From: Deltaproteobacteria bacterium
GTDB taxonomy: Bacteria > Myxococcota_A > UBA796 > UBA2385
Assembly: GCA_015489145.1 (NCBI GenBank)
Contig: WGAH01000078.1
Coordinates: 1-6,125, forward strand
Direction: 5' to 3'
DNA length: 6,125 nucleotides
A model generated the notes under the pieces. It was not told the origin of the DNA and searched no databases. It saw nothing but the letters and a program-made list of their open reading frames with translations. Of this stretch, positions 1 through 5,489 are shown one piece after another (position 1 is the first letter of the stretch; each line of letters begins with the position of its first letter). The position numbers were made by a program, and so were the translations under genes.

Positions 1-237
1 AGGTGGACATCTCCACGGACTTCGGCGGGGCGGGCCCGAGGGGGAGCCAGGCGCCGTGGGCCTCCTTCCAGGCCACCTCGGCGGCGACGACGGCGTCCAC
101 CTGCTCGACCAGCTCCGACCGGCGGGCCTTCCAGGCCAGCTCGTGGAGGGCCGGCGAGGCGGCGAGGGCGACGACGGGCCCGCTGGCTTCGAGGGCCTGG
201 CGCTTCGCCCCGCCGAAGTCCGTGGAGATGTCCACCT
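1..237. repeat. 32-bp perfect inverted repeat (arms 1-32 and 206-237)
   Basis: Bases 1-32 (beginning AGGTGGACATCTCC) are the exact reverse complement of 206-237, and pairing fails at 33/205. The 173 bases between the arms are unique. The repeat may continue to the left of the window. It lies wholly inside the minus-strand gene: one arm encodes VDISTDFGGA in the gene's frame (around residues 426-435), and the other arm is read antisense to that as APPKSVEMST (residues 495-504). The cause could be a fold-back or contig-end artefact, or a real invertible segment. Confidence 0.9.
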
Positions 238-1513
238 CGAAGAAGCCCGGCTCCACCGCCATCGCGACGCGAAGCGGCGGCGCCTGCCCCCCGGTGGACA
301 CGAAGGCCGCCGTGTCGATCCAGGTCACGACCGTCCGGCGCCGGGCCTCCTCGACCGCCTCCTCGTCGAGCCAGGGCTCGCCGGTCCCCGTCGCCGCGGC
401 GGCCACGCGCTGGGGGTCGTCGCCCACCACCAGCAGGCCGCGGGAGGCGATCCCGTAGATCGGCCCGCCCTCTCCCCGCCGCAGCGTGAAGCCGTCGCGA
501 CCGAGGCGCTCGAAGACCGGCGGGGCATCGGCGTCCTCGCCGGACTCGGCGAAGCGCCGCACCCCGGCGAGGATGCGGCGACGCCCGATGGGCCGCCCGC
601 CGGGCCGGGCGATCGGCAGCACCACGGTGGTCGAGGCCCGCCCGAGGATGTCCGCGAGGCCCGCGCCCGCCGGCACGCCCTCGGGGAAGTCGAGGGCGAC
701 CACGGTGCCGGCGGGCACCGCGAAGCGCTCCTCCGCCTCCCGCACCCGCGCCTTCAGCTCGGCCTCCGTTCCCGTCGTGTCGAGGAGGCGCTCGAGCGCG
801 GGCAGGAGCGGCACGCCGAGGGCGATCACCACGTCCGGGCGATCCGCGCTGGACCCGACGAAGCGGGCGTCCGGGTCCGGCACCAGGTCCGCGGCCACCG
901 GTTCGGACAGCGTCGCGCGAACCACCACGCGCGCCGGCGGCAGCCCGAGGTAGCCCGCCATCGCCCCCGGCGAGCCGTCCTTGGCGATCAGGCCCAGGTA
1001 CAGCGCGCAGCCGCCTTCCGCGGGCAACCCGTCGAGCAGCCGCGGCTGGAAGTCGGGCGCCGGCCCCCCGGCGATGCCCTCGCGGACGAGGACGGCCGCG
1101 CCGCCTTCTTCGCGCAGCGTCCACCGGGCCCGGCCGGGACCCTGCTCGGCGAGGGCTCCGGCCAGCAGGCCGTCCTCGCCGGCGTCGGCCCCGGGGAGCT
1201 CGATACGCAGGCGCTCGGGGGAGGCGAGGAGCACGGCGGCGCCGTCGCGATCGATGCCCGCCTCGGCGGCGGCGCCGGGCTGGAAGAGGAGCCGCAGGGC
1301 CAGGGCGACGAGGGGCTCCGAGGCGAGGTCGGCGTAGAGCAGCGGCGCCATGGGCGCGGCGGCCGCGAGGTCGAGGAGCGGGCCGACGGGGTCGCAGGCG
1401 ACCGCCACCGCGACGGGTTCGCCGGCGGCCCGCACCCGCTCGTTCAGCACGGCGGCGGGGTCGGCGGCGAGGGCCCGCGCGGAGAGGGCGGCGAGAAGGG
1501 GGACAGCGGGCAT
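1..1513 (-). CDS. Protein of unknown function, possibly exported; open at left window edge
   Basis: An uninterrupted minus-strand frame runs from an ATG at 1513 to the window edge (504 codons, no stop). The start is supported by GGGAGGT at 1517-1523, three bases upstream of the ATG, and by the lack of an in-frame ATG, GTG or TTG in the gap just upstream. The N-terminus (MPAVPLLAALSARALA, then AD) is hydrophobic and ends in an AxA-type signal-peptidase site at residues 14-16. However, it has no Lys or Arg before residue 13, so export is likely but not certain. I do not recognise the family. The rest is an alternation of hydrophobic beta-like strands and acidic loops with few cysteines, a short charged helix at 249-263 (AELKARVREAEERF), and the stretch VVTWIDTAAF near 395-404. 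This is loosely reminiscent of large periplasmic DUF3352-type proteins, but that is only a guess. The gene lies 64 nt after the left membrane protein on the same strand and is probably cotranscribed. Residues from about 494 on are read through one arm of a 32-bp inverted repeat and may not be genuine. Confidence 0.78.
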   Translation of the reverse strand, partial: MPAVPLLAALSARALAADPAAVLNERVRAAGEPVAVAVACDPVGPLLDLAAAAPMAPLLYADLASEPLVALALRLLFQPGAAAEAGIDRDGAAVLLASPERLRIELPGADAGEDGLLAGALAEQGPGRARWTLREEGGAAVLVREGIAGGPAPDFQPRLLDGLPAEGGCALYLGLIAKDGSPGAMAGYLGLPPARVVVRATLSEPVAADLVPDPDARFVGSSADRPDVVIALGVPLLPALERLLDTTGTEAELKARVREAEERFAVPAGTVVALDFPEGVPAGAGLADILGRASTTVVLPIARPGGRPIGRRRILAGVRRFAESGEDADAPPVFERLGRDGFTLRRGEGGPIYGIASRGLLVVGDDPQRVAAAATGTGEPWLDEEAVEEARRRTVVTWIDTAAFVSTGGQAPPLRVAMAVEPGFFEVDISTDFGGAKRQALEASGPVVALAASPALHELAWKARRSELVEQVDAVVAAEVAWKEAHGAWLPLGPAPPKSVEMST

Positions 1514-1516
1514 GGG

Positions 1517-1543
1517 ACCTCCCGGGAATGCGCGGCATCCCGG
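1517..1543 (-). promoter_or_regulatory. Hairpin overlapping the Shine-Dalgarno of the 1-1513 gene
   Basis: On the minus strand, 1543 to 1522 can fold into a stem: CCGGGA pairs with TCCCGG and TGC with GCA, with one bulged A and a three-base loop. The last two bases of the 3' arm (1523-1522) are also the first two Gs of the GGGAGGT Shine-Dalgarno (1523-1517). Folding would therefore partly hide the ribosome site. No U-tract follows, so it is not an intrinsic terminator. A role in setting translation relative to the upstream membrane-protein gene is inference. Confidence 0.4.
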
Positions 1544-1577
1544 AAGAACCGACCGGTCCACGCGCGCCCCGGTTCCC

Positions 1578-3401
1578 CTATCGCGGCGCCCCGGCCCCGT
1601 CCGCGCAGGCCCAGGGCGCCCGATCGAGCAGGTACACCCAGGCGTCGTCGCCGTGGTAGACCGGCGGCCCCAGCGCCTCCCGGGCCCGCACCCGCGCCGT
1701 CCGGGCCAGCCGCCGCGCCAGCTCCGGGTTGGGCGCCGAGCGGCGCAGGGCCTCCCGGTCGATCACGACGTAGCGGTAGCCGAGCTCGACGAGCCGCGCC
1801 CTCCCCTCGGCGGCGCGCTCCGCCCCGTCCTCGCCGGCAAGGTCGGCGGCGAGCACGCCGTCGAGACGGGTGGCGGCGTCGAGCCAGCGGAGCAGGGGGT
1901 TGTCGCGCTCCAGGGCCTCGACCTCCGGGCGGAGCAGCACCCGGTTGTCGTCGATCATCCCCGACAGCATCGGGTGGCCGTGAACGGTCTGGGCGTAGAG
2001 GCGCTCCGGGTGCGGCCCGAGGGGCAGGCCCACCACGGCGCCGCGACCGCCGCTGGCGGCGAGGCACCGCGCCCAGCCCGGGGGGCGGACCGCGGTGGTC
2101 TCCAGCGGCAGCAACTCCCATCGGCGCAGCTCGGCGCCGGCCAGGCCGACGACCAGCGCCGTGACGACCCACCGCCGGAGGCCGCCCCGACCGGCGAGCC
2201 AGCCGATGCCGGCCGCCACCGCGGGAACGAGCAGCGCCGCCAGCAGGGCCACCGCCCGCACCGGCCACCACAAGCGGCGGAAGGGCGTGAAGACGCGGGC
2301 CAGGCCGAGGTAGAAGGGGTCGACCCAGCCGATCTCCGGGGCGAGGACGGGGCCGCCGGCCACCAGCACCACCGGGACCAGCGCCGCCAGCAGGGTCCAG
2401 CGCAGGCGAGGCTCCAGCCGGGTGAGGCCCAGGGCGGCGAGCGCGGCGGTGAGGACGAGCACCACGCGCACCTCGTCGACCCAGCGCAGGGCGCCGCCGT
2501 CGAGGAAGTGGTTGCCCGCCATGCCGGTGAGCGGGTCCAGGGCGCGGATCGCGATGGGGAAGTCCTCGACGGTGCGCGGCGTCCAGCCGTGCAGCGACCA
2601 GCCCGAGACGTCGAGGAGCCCCGGCACCTCGCCCCGGGCGCCGGCGAGCAGCATGGGGAGGGCGAAGGGGAGCGCGACGGCGGCGGCGACGGCGGCGGCG
2701 AGGAGGAGGCGGCCGAGGACGGCCCCGCGCCGGCCGGCGGGGGCGACGACGAGGGCAGCGAGCCCGAGCACCAGGCCCGCGAGCGCGGCGAAGATGCCGT
2801 AGAACCAGTAGGTCAGGCCCGACAGCGCCAGGAACAGCCCGGCCCGCAGCGGCGCGCCCCACCCGCGCCACCGGGGCGCCCCCAGCAGCTCGGCGACGAA
2901 GAGGGTGGGAAAGACGAGCAGCGCCTGGGTCGGGCGCCCCTGGGTGATCTCCGAGAGGGCGTAGGGGTCGAAGGCGAACAGGAGCCCGGCGAGGCCGGCG
3001 GCCAGCGGCCCGGCGCCGGCGAGGCGCGCGAGGCGGCGGGCGGCGAGGCCGTTGGCGAGGAGGACGAGGGCGACGAACAGGTCGAAGCCCGCCTCGGGGC
3101 CGAGGAGCGCGCGGAAGGGAAGCGCCAGGAAGGCGTCGAGGACGTTGCCGCCGGTGTGCAGGTAGAGGTCCTTGCCCCAGGGGTGGTAGAGCAGGTCGGT
3201 GTGGCCGAGCCCGGCGCGGCCCGCCGCCACCTCGCCGGCGTACCAGTAGAACCACTGGGTGCCCCAGGCGTCGGTGTGGCGGCTGCCGAGGAAGGCCGAG
3301 CCCCACCGCGGCAGCCCCGGACCGAGCACCGCCCCGGCCAGGGCGATCCAGGCGAGGAGCAGGCGCCGCCGGTCGGCGGGGGTGGGAGGCGCGGACGGCA
3401 C
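1578..3401 (-). CDS. GT-C-like polytopic membrane protein, putative glycosyltransferase (left paralogue)
   Basis: Likely an integral inner-membrane transferase of GT-C fold using a polyprenyl-phosphate-linked sugar on the periplasmic side. This is inferred from architecture; donor and acceptor are unknown. From the GTG at 3401 it is 607 residues. A first membrane helix (about 14-30) is followed by a periplasmic loop with TDAWGTQWFYWY, whose Asp44 sits where GT-C enzymes carry a catalytic acid. HTDLLYHPWGKD follows at 67-78 and HTGGN at 82-86. About nine more hydrophobic segments extend to about 425, with QGRPTQ (154-159), TYWFYG (197-202) and RRLWWPVRA (375-383). A soluble C-terminal domain carries YAQTVHGHPMLSGM (469-482), LGYRYVVIDR (540-549) and PPVYHGDD (579-586), motifs I associate with bacterial GT-C-like membrane proteins. 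The ATG at 3437 would add 12 residues and overlap the divergent gene. I prefer GTG 3401 because a -10-like TATCAC ends seven bases before it, and neither start has a clear Shine-Dalgarno. It is a paralogue of the divergent neighbour. Confidence 0.85.
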   Translation of the reverse strand: MPSAPPTPADRRRLLLAWIALAGAVLGPGLPRWGSAFLGSRHTDAWGTQWFYWYAGEVAAGRAGLGHTDLLYHPWGKDLYLHTGGNVLDAFLALPFRALLGPEAGFDLFVALVLLANGLAARRLARLAGAGPLAAGLAGLLFAFDPYALSEITQGRPTQALLVFPTLFVAELLGAPRWRGWGAPLRAGLFLALSGLTYWFYGIFAALAGLVLGLAALVVAPAGRRGAVLGRLLLAAAVAAAVALPFALPMLLAGARGEVPGLLDVSGWSLHGWTPRTVEDFPIAIRALDPLTGMAGNHFLDGGALRWVDEVRVVLVLTAALAALGLTRLEPRLRWTLLAALVPVVLVAGGPVLAPEIGWVDPFYLGLARVFTPFRRLWWPVRAVALLAALLVPAVAAGIGWLAGRGGLRRWVVTALVVGLAGAELRRWELLPLETTAVRPPGWARCLAASGGRGAVVGLPLGPHPERLYAQTVHGHPMLSGMIDDNRVLLRPEVEALERDNPLLRWLDAATRLDGVLAADLAGEDGAERAAEGRARLVELGYRYVVIDREALRRSAPNPELARRLARTARVRAREALGPPVYHGDDAWVYLLDRAPWACADGAGAPR

Positions 3402-3424
3402 GAGCCGGTGATAGCGTGCGCGCC
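3402..3424. promoter_or_regulatory. Overlapping divergent promoter with probable leaderless starts
   Basis: The 23 bases between the two GTG codons hold a -10-like element for each strand. On the plus strand, TG-A-TAGCGT (3409-3417) is an extended -10 of form TGnTAnnnT, and its end lies seven bases before the base-3425 GTG. On the minus strand, TATCAC (3413-3408) ends seven bases before the base-3401 GTG. The elements overlap at 3409-3413. No good -35 is visible on either side, and neither gene has a convincing Shine-Dalgarno, which fits leaderless transcripts. If the longer reading frames were used instead, the two genes would overlap by about 20 bases here. Confidence 0.45.
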
Positions 3425-5191
3425 GTGAATCGCACATGCCCGAGCTGGATGCGCGACCTGGTCCGCCTGGGGGCGGGCTGCCTGCTCGCCGCCCTCGCCA
3501 TCGTGGCCTGGTCCCTCGGAAGACACGCTCCCACCGATGTCCTGGTGGGGGGGCGCACCGTGGACGCCCTCGGCTCCTACTGGTTCCAGTGGTGGGCCGA
3601 CCGGACCCTCGCCCGGGCCGGCAGCCTCGGCGAGCTGCGCGCGCACCTCGCGCACACCGACCTCCTGTTCTTCCCGTGGGGCAAGGACGTGTTCCGCCAC
3701 ACCGGCGGAAACCTGCTCGACGCCCTCGCCCTCGTGCCGCTGCGCCGCCTCGCCGGCCCGGTGCTGGCCTGGAACGCGGCGGCGGCGCTCATCCTCACCA
3801 CCAACGGTCTCGCCGCGGGAGCCTGGATCCTCGCCCGGGGCGGCGGGCCGGCGGCGGCCGCCGCCGCGGCGCTGGCGGCGCTGGTCCACCCCTACGTCCT
3901 GTTCGAGCTGGCGAGCGGCCGCCCCACCCAGGCCATCCTCGCGCCGTTCATCGCGGCGCTGGCGCTGGCCGAGTCCAGCTTCGCCGCCCCCGCCCCGGGA
4001 CCGGCCCGTCGCCGGGCGGTCCTCGCCGGGCTGGCCCTCGGGTTGGCCGGATGGATCTACTGGTTCGCCGCCGGCTTCGCCGCCCTCGCCATCGCGGTCC
4101 TCGCCCCGGGTCGCCCCTGGCGGCGCCGCCTGGCCGCGCTGGCCTGGGTCGGCGGGGTCTCCTTCGCCGTCACCGCCCCCGCCGTGCTCCCCCTGGCCCG
4201 CGCCCTCGCCAGCGGCGACATCCCGGGCCTGCTCCCCCTCGACCACTGGGCCTCGGGCGACTTCGCCCTGGTCAACGCCGCCCGCGACCCCGTCGTGATG
4301 GCCACCCTCGGCTGGCACTGGATGGCCGGCTACCTCCAGGACGGCGAGTGGCTGGCCGTCGCCCCCACCCTGGGCCTCGCCGCGGTGCTCGCGGCGGTGG
4401 CGGCCGCGGCGCGCTCCCCCCGGTGGGCGGTCGTCGGGGCCCTCGCCTTCGTCATCGCCGTGGGCCCGCTGCCCGCGGGCTGGAGCAACCCCGCCTACAT
4501 CGGCCTCATGGCGGCCTTTCCGCCGATGCGCCGCCTCTACTGGCCGGTCCGGGCCCTCGCGCTGACGGTGCCGCTGGCCGCCCTGGGCACCGCCGCGGTG
4601 GCCCGCCGGCTGCCCCCGCGCCGGCGCCTGCTCGCCCTGGCCCTTCCCGCGGCGATCCTCGCCGAGGCCGTCGCCCGCGGGCAGCTCCCCCTCGGCGCCT
4701 GGTCGCCCGAGGTGCCCCGCGCCTACCACTGCCTCGCCGCCCTCGACGGCGCGCTCATCGAGCTGCCCTACGGCGAGGACCACGACCCGCTCCTCCACCA
4801 GACGGTGCACGAAAAGCCGATCTTCGGCGGCATGAACGAGCGTTCCCGGTCCCTCGTGCCGGCGGAGCACCAGCGCGAGAGGGAGGCGAATTCCTGGCTC
4901 CACGCCGTCGTTCTCGCCGGCACCAACCCCCGCGACCGGAGCCCCTGGACCGAGGCCGACCGGGAGGCGATCCACGCCCTCGGCTACCGCTGGATCGCCC
5001 TGCGCGTGGAGCCGCTGCTCAAGCACGGCCGGGCCCGCGGCGGCTGGCAGCGGCTGCGCGCGGCGCGCTTCCGCCTCCGCGAGCTGGCCGGGGAGCCGGT
5101 CTACCGCGACGACGACACCCTCGTCTACGCGCCCTGGGGGGACGCCTTCCCCTGCGGGCCCGGCGCCGCTCCCCCGGCGCCTGGAGGGTAG
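3425..5191 (+). CDS. GT-C-like polytopic membrane protein, putative glycosyltransferase (right paralogue)
   Basis: This is a 588-residue membrane protein with the same plan as its divergent neighbour, so probably a periplasmic-facing GT-C-like transferase of unknown substrate. A basic N-terminus and a first helix (about 13-32) lead into a loop with VDALGSYWFQWW, where Asp47 is the candidate catalytic acid. HTDLLFFPWGKD (77-88) and HTGGN (92-96) follow. Hydrophobic segments run to about 419 and include SGRPTQ (164-169), IYWF (211-214) and RRLYWPVRA (369-377). The soluble tail has ELPYG (446-450), HQTVHEKPIFGGM (458-470), LGYRWIALR (519-527) and EPVYRDDDTLVY (557-568). Nearly every motif aligns in order with the left paralogue, while surrounding residues are well diverged, so the duplication is old. 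Alternative starts are GTG 3416 and ATG 3449. I chose GTG 3425 because an extended -10 ends seven bases upstream, which would give a leaderless message. The stop is TAG at 5189-5191. The tail after about residue 575 is Gly/Pro/Ala-rich and probably disordered. Confidence 0.86.
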   Translation: MNRTCPSWMRDLVRLGAGCLLAALAIVAWSLGRHAPTDVLVGGRTVDALGSYWFQWWADRTLARAGSLGELRAHLAHTDLLFFPWGKDVFRHTGGNLLDALALVPLRRLAGPVLAWNAAAALILTTNGLAAGAWILARGGGPAAAAAAALAALVHPYVLFELASGRPTQAILAPFIAALALAESSFAAPAPGPARRRAVLAGLALGLAGWIYWFAAGFAALAIAVLAPGRPWRRRLAALAWVGGVSFAVTAPAVLPLARALASGDIPGLLPLDHWASGDFALVNAARDPVVMATLGWHWMAGYLQDGEWLAVAPTLGLAAVLAAVAAAARSPRWAVVGALAFVIAVGPLPAGWSNPAYIGLMAAFPPMRRLYWPVRALALTVPLAALGTAAVARRLPPRRRLLALALPAAILAEAVARGQLPLGAWSPEVPRAYHCLAALDGALIELPYGEDHDPLLHQTVHEKPIFGGMNERSRSLVPAEHQREREANSWLHAVVLAGTNPRDRSPWTEADREAIHALGYRWIALRVEPLLKHGRARGGWQRLRAARFRLRELAGEPVYRDDDTLVYAPWGDAFPCGPGAAPPAPGG

Positions 5192-5207
5192 CTCGCCCCC
5201 GGGCGAG
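5162..5207 (+). terminator. Two tandem GC hairpins spanning the stop codon, weak terminator candidate
   Basis: GGCGCC at 5162-5167 can pair with GGCGCC at 5176-5181 across an eight-base loop. Directly after the TAG stop, CTCGCC (5192-5197) pairs with GGCGAG (5202-5207) across CCCG. There is no T-run after either, so intrinsic termination is doubtful. They may protect the 3' end of the message or slow polymerase. Confidence 0.3.
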
Positions 5208-5375
5208 ACCCCGGATCAGCTTCCGGCGCATCCGGCTTGAACCGTCCCCGGCCCCGGGTTATCGCGCCGCCGGTTCGGGACCCCGCCAGCGAAACCCTAC
5301 CTCCTCCCGGCATTTCGCACGACATCGACCAGAGCGGCGCGGCCCGCCCGCGCATTTCCGCGGTTCGAGGCCGAT

Positions 5376-5409
5376 GCTCGTCAACTCACCGGGAACGAGC
5401 GGGTTTTTT
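5376..5409 (+). terminator. Intrinsic terminator-like hairpin with T6 tract
   Basis: GCTCGT (5376-5381) pairs with ACGAGC (5395-5400) across a 13-base loop; GGG and six Ts (5404-5409) follow. It is the longest T-run in an otherwise very GC-rich window. The reverse strand has no T-run after the stem, so it would act only on plus-strand transcription. It lies about 185 bases past the right paralogue's stop, so it may end that transcript or insulate the lipoprotein promoter. The stem is short and the loop large, which lowers confidence. Confidence 0.45.
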
Positions 5410-5439
5410 CGGCCGGCAGTGGCCGTGGCGGAAATCCTG

Positions 5440-5448
5440 TGAGATAGT
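5440..5448 (+). promoter_or_regulatory. Extended -10 promoter-like site for the lipoprotein gene
   Basis: TG-A-GATAGT (5440-5448) matches an extended -10, with four of six bases of TATAAT. Transcription would start near 5453-5456, giving a leader of about 35 bases. The ATG is preceded by GGTGA (5481-5485), a Shine-Dalgarno core four bases from the start. The -35 region at 5420-5425 (TGGCCG) is poor. The site lies just downstream of the T-run hairpin, consistent with an independent transcription unit. Confidence 0.4.
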
Positions 5449-5489
5449 AGGCATCGTCACGACCCCTCCACTCCGCCTCGGGTGAGCCC

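Larger units (their letters stand above)
5192..5489. other. Non-coding gap between the right paralogue and the lipoprotein gene
   Basis: About 300 bases with no credible gene. It contains the second hairpin at the stop codon, a 6-bp inverted repeat GAACCG/CGGTTC (5239-5244 and 5271-5276), a terminator-like stem plus T-run at 5376-5409, and a promoter-like site at 5440-5448. Short open frames across it are arginine/proline/glycine-rich and have no ribosome site or recognisable domain. I see no tRNA, small RNA or riboswitch that can be supported. Confidence 0.6.

Noticed and set aside
56..2164. 702-residue plus-strand open frame
   Set aside because: It is antisense to the 1-1513 and 1578-3401 genes, with Arg/Gly/Pro/Ala-rich low-complexity composition and no domain or ribosome site. 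Such shadows are expected at this GC content.
1350..3428. 692-residue plus-strand open frame
   Set aside because: It is antisense to the left membrane protein, rich in Gly, Arg, Glu and Gln repeats, with no coherent fold. The minus-strand reading has clear membrane segments and conserved motifs.
2813..5026. 737-residue minus-strand open frame
   Set aside because: It is the antisense shadow of the right paralogue running out of frame into the left one. Its composition is biased, and the plus-strand gene explains the region.
5239..5276. GAACCG/CGGTTC inverted repeat as an operator
   Set aside because: It is only six base pairs with a 26-base spacer in GC-rich DNA, which is likely by chance, and it is not next to a promoter-like site.
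5357..5375. GGTTCGAGG resembling a tRNA T-loop
   Set aside because: The flanking bases give only about three pairs of a T-stem, and no anticodon arm or acceptor stem is present.
5427..5440. Possible sigma-54 promoter (TGGCGG...) before the lipoprotein gene
   Set aside because: The GC expected ten bases after the GG is absent (GT instead), so the core rule for sigma-54 sites fails.
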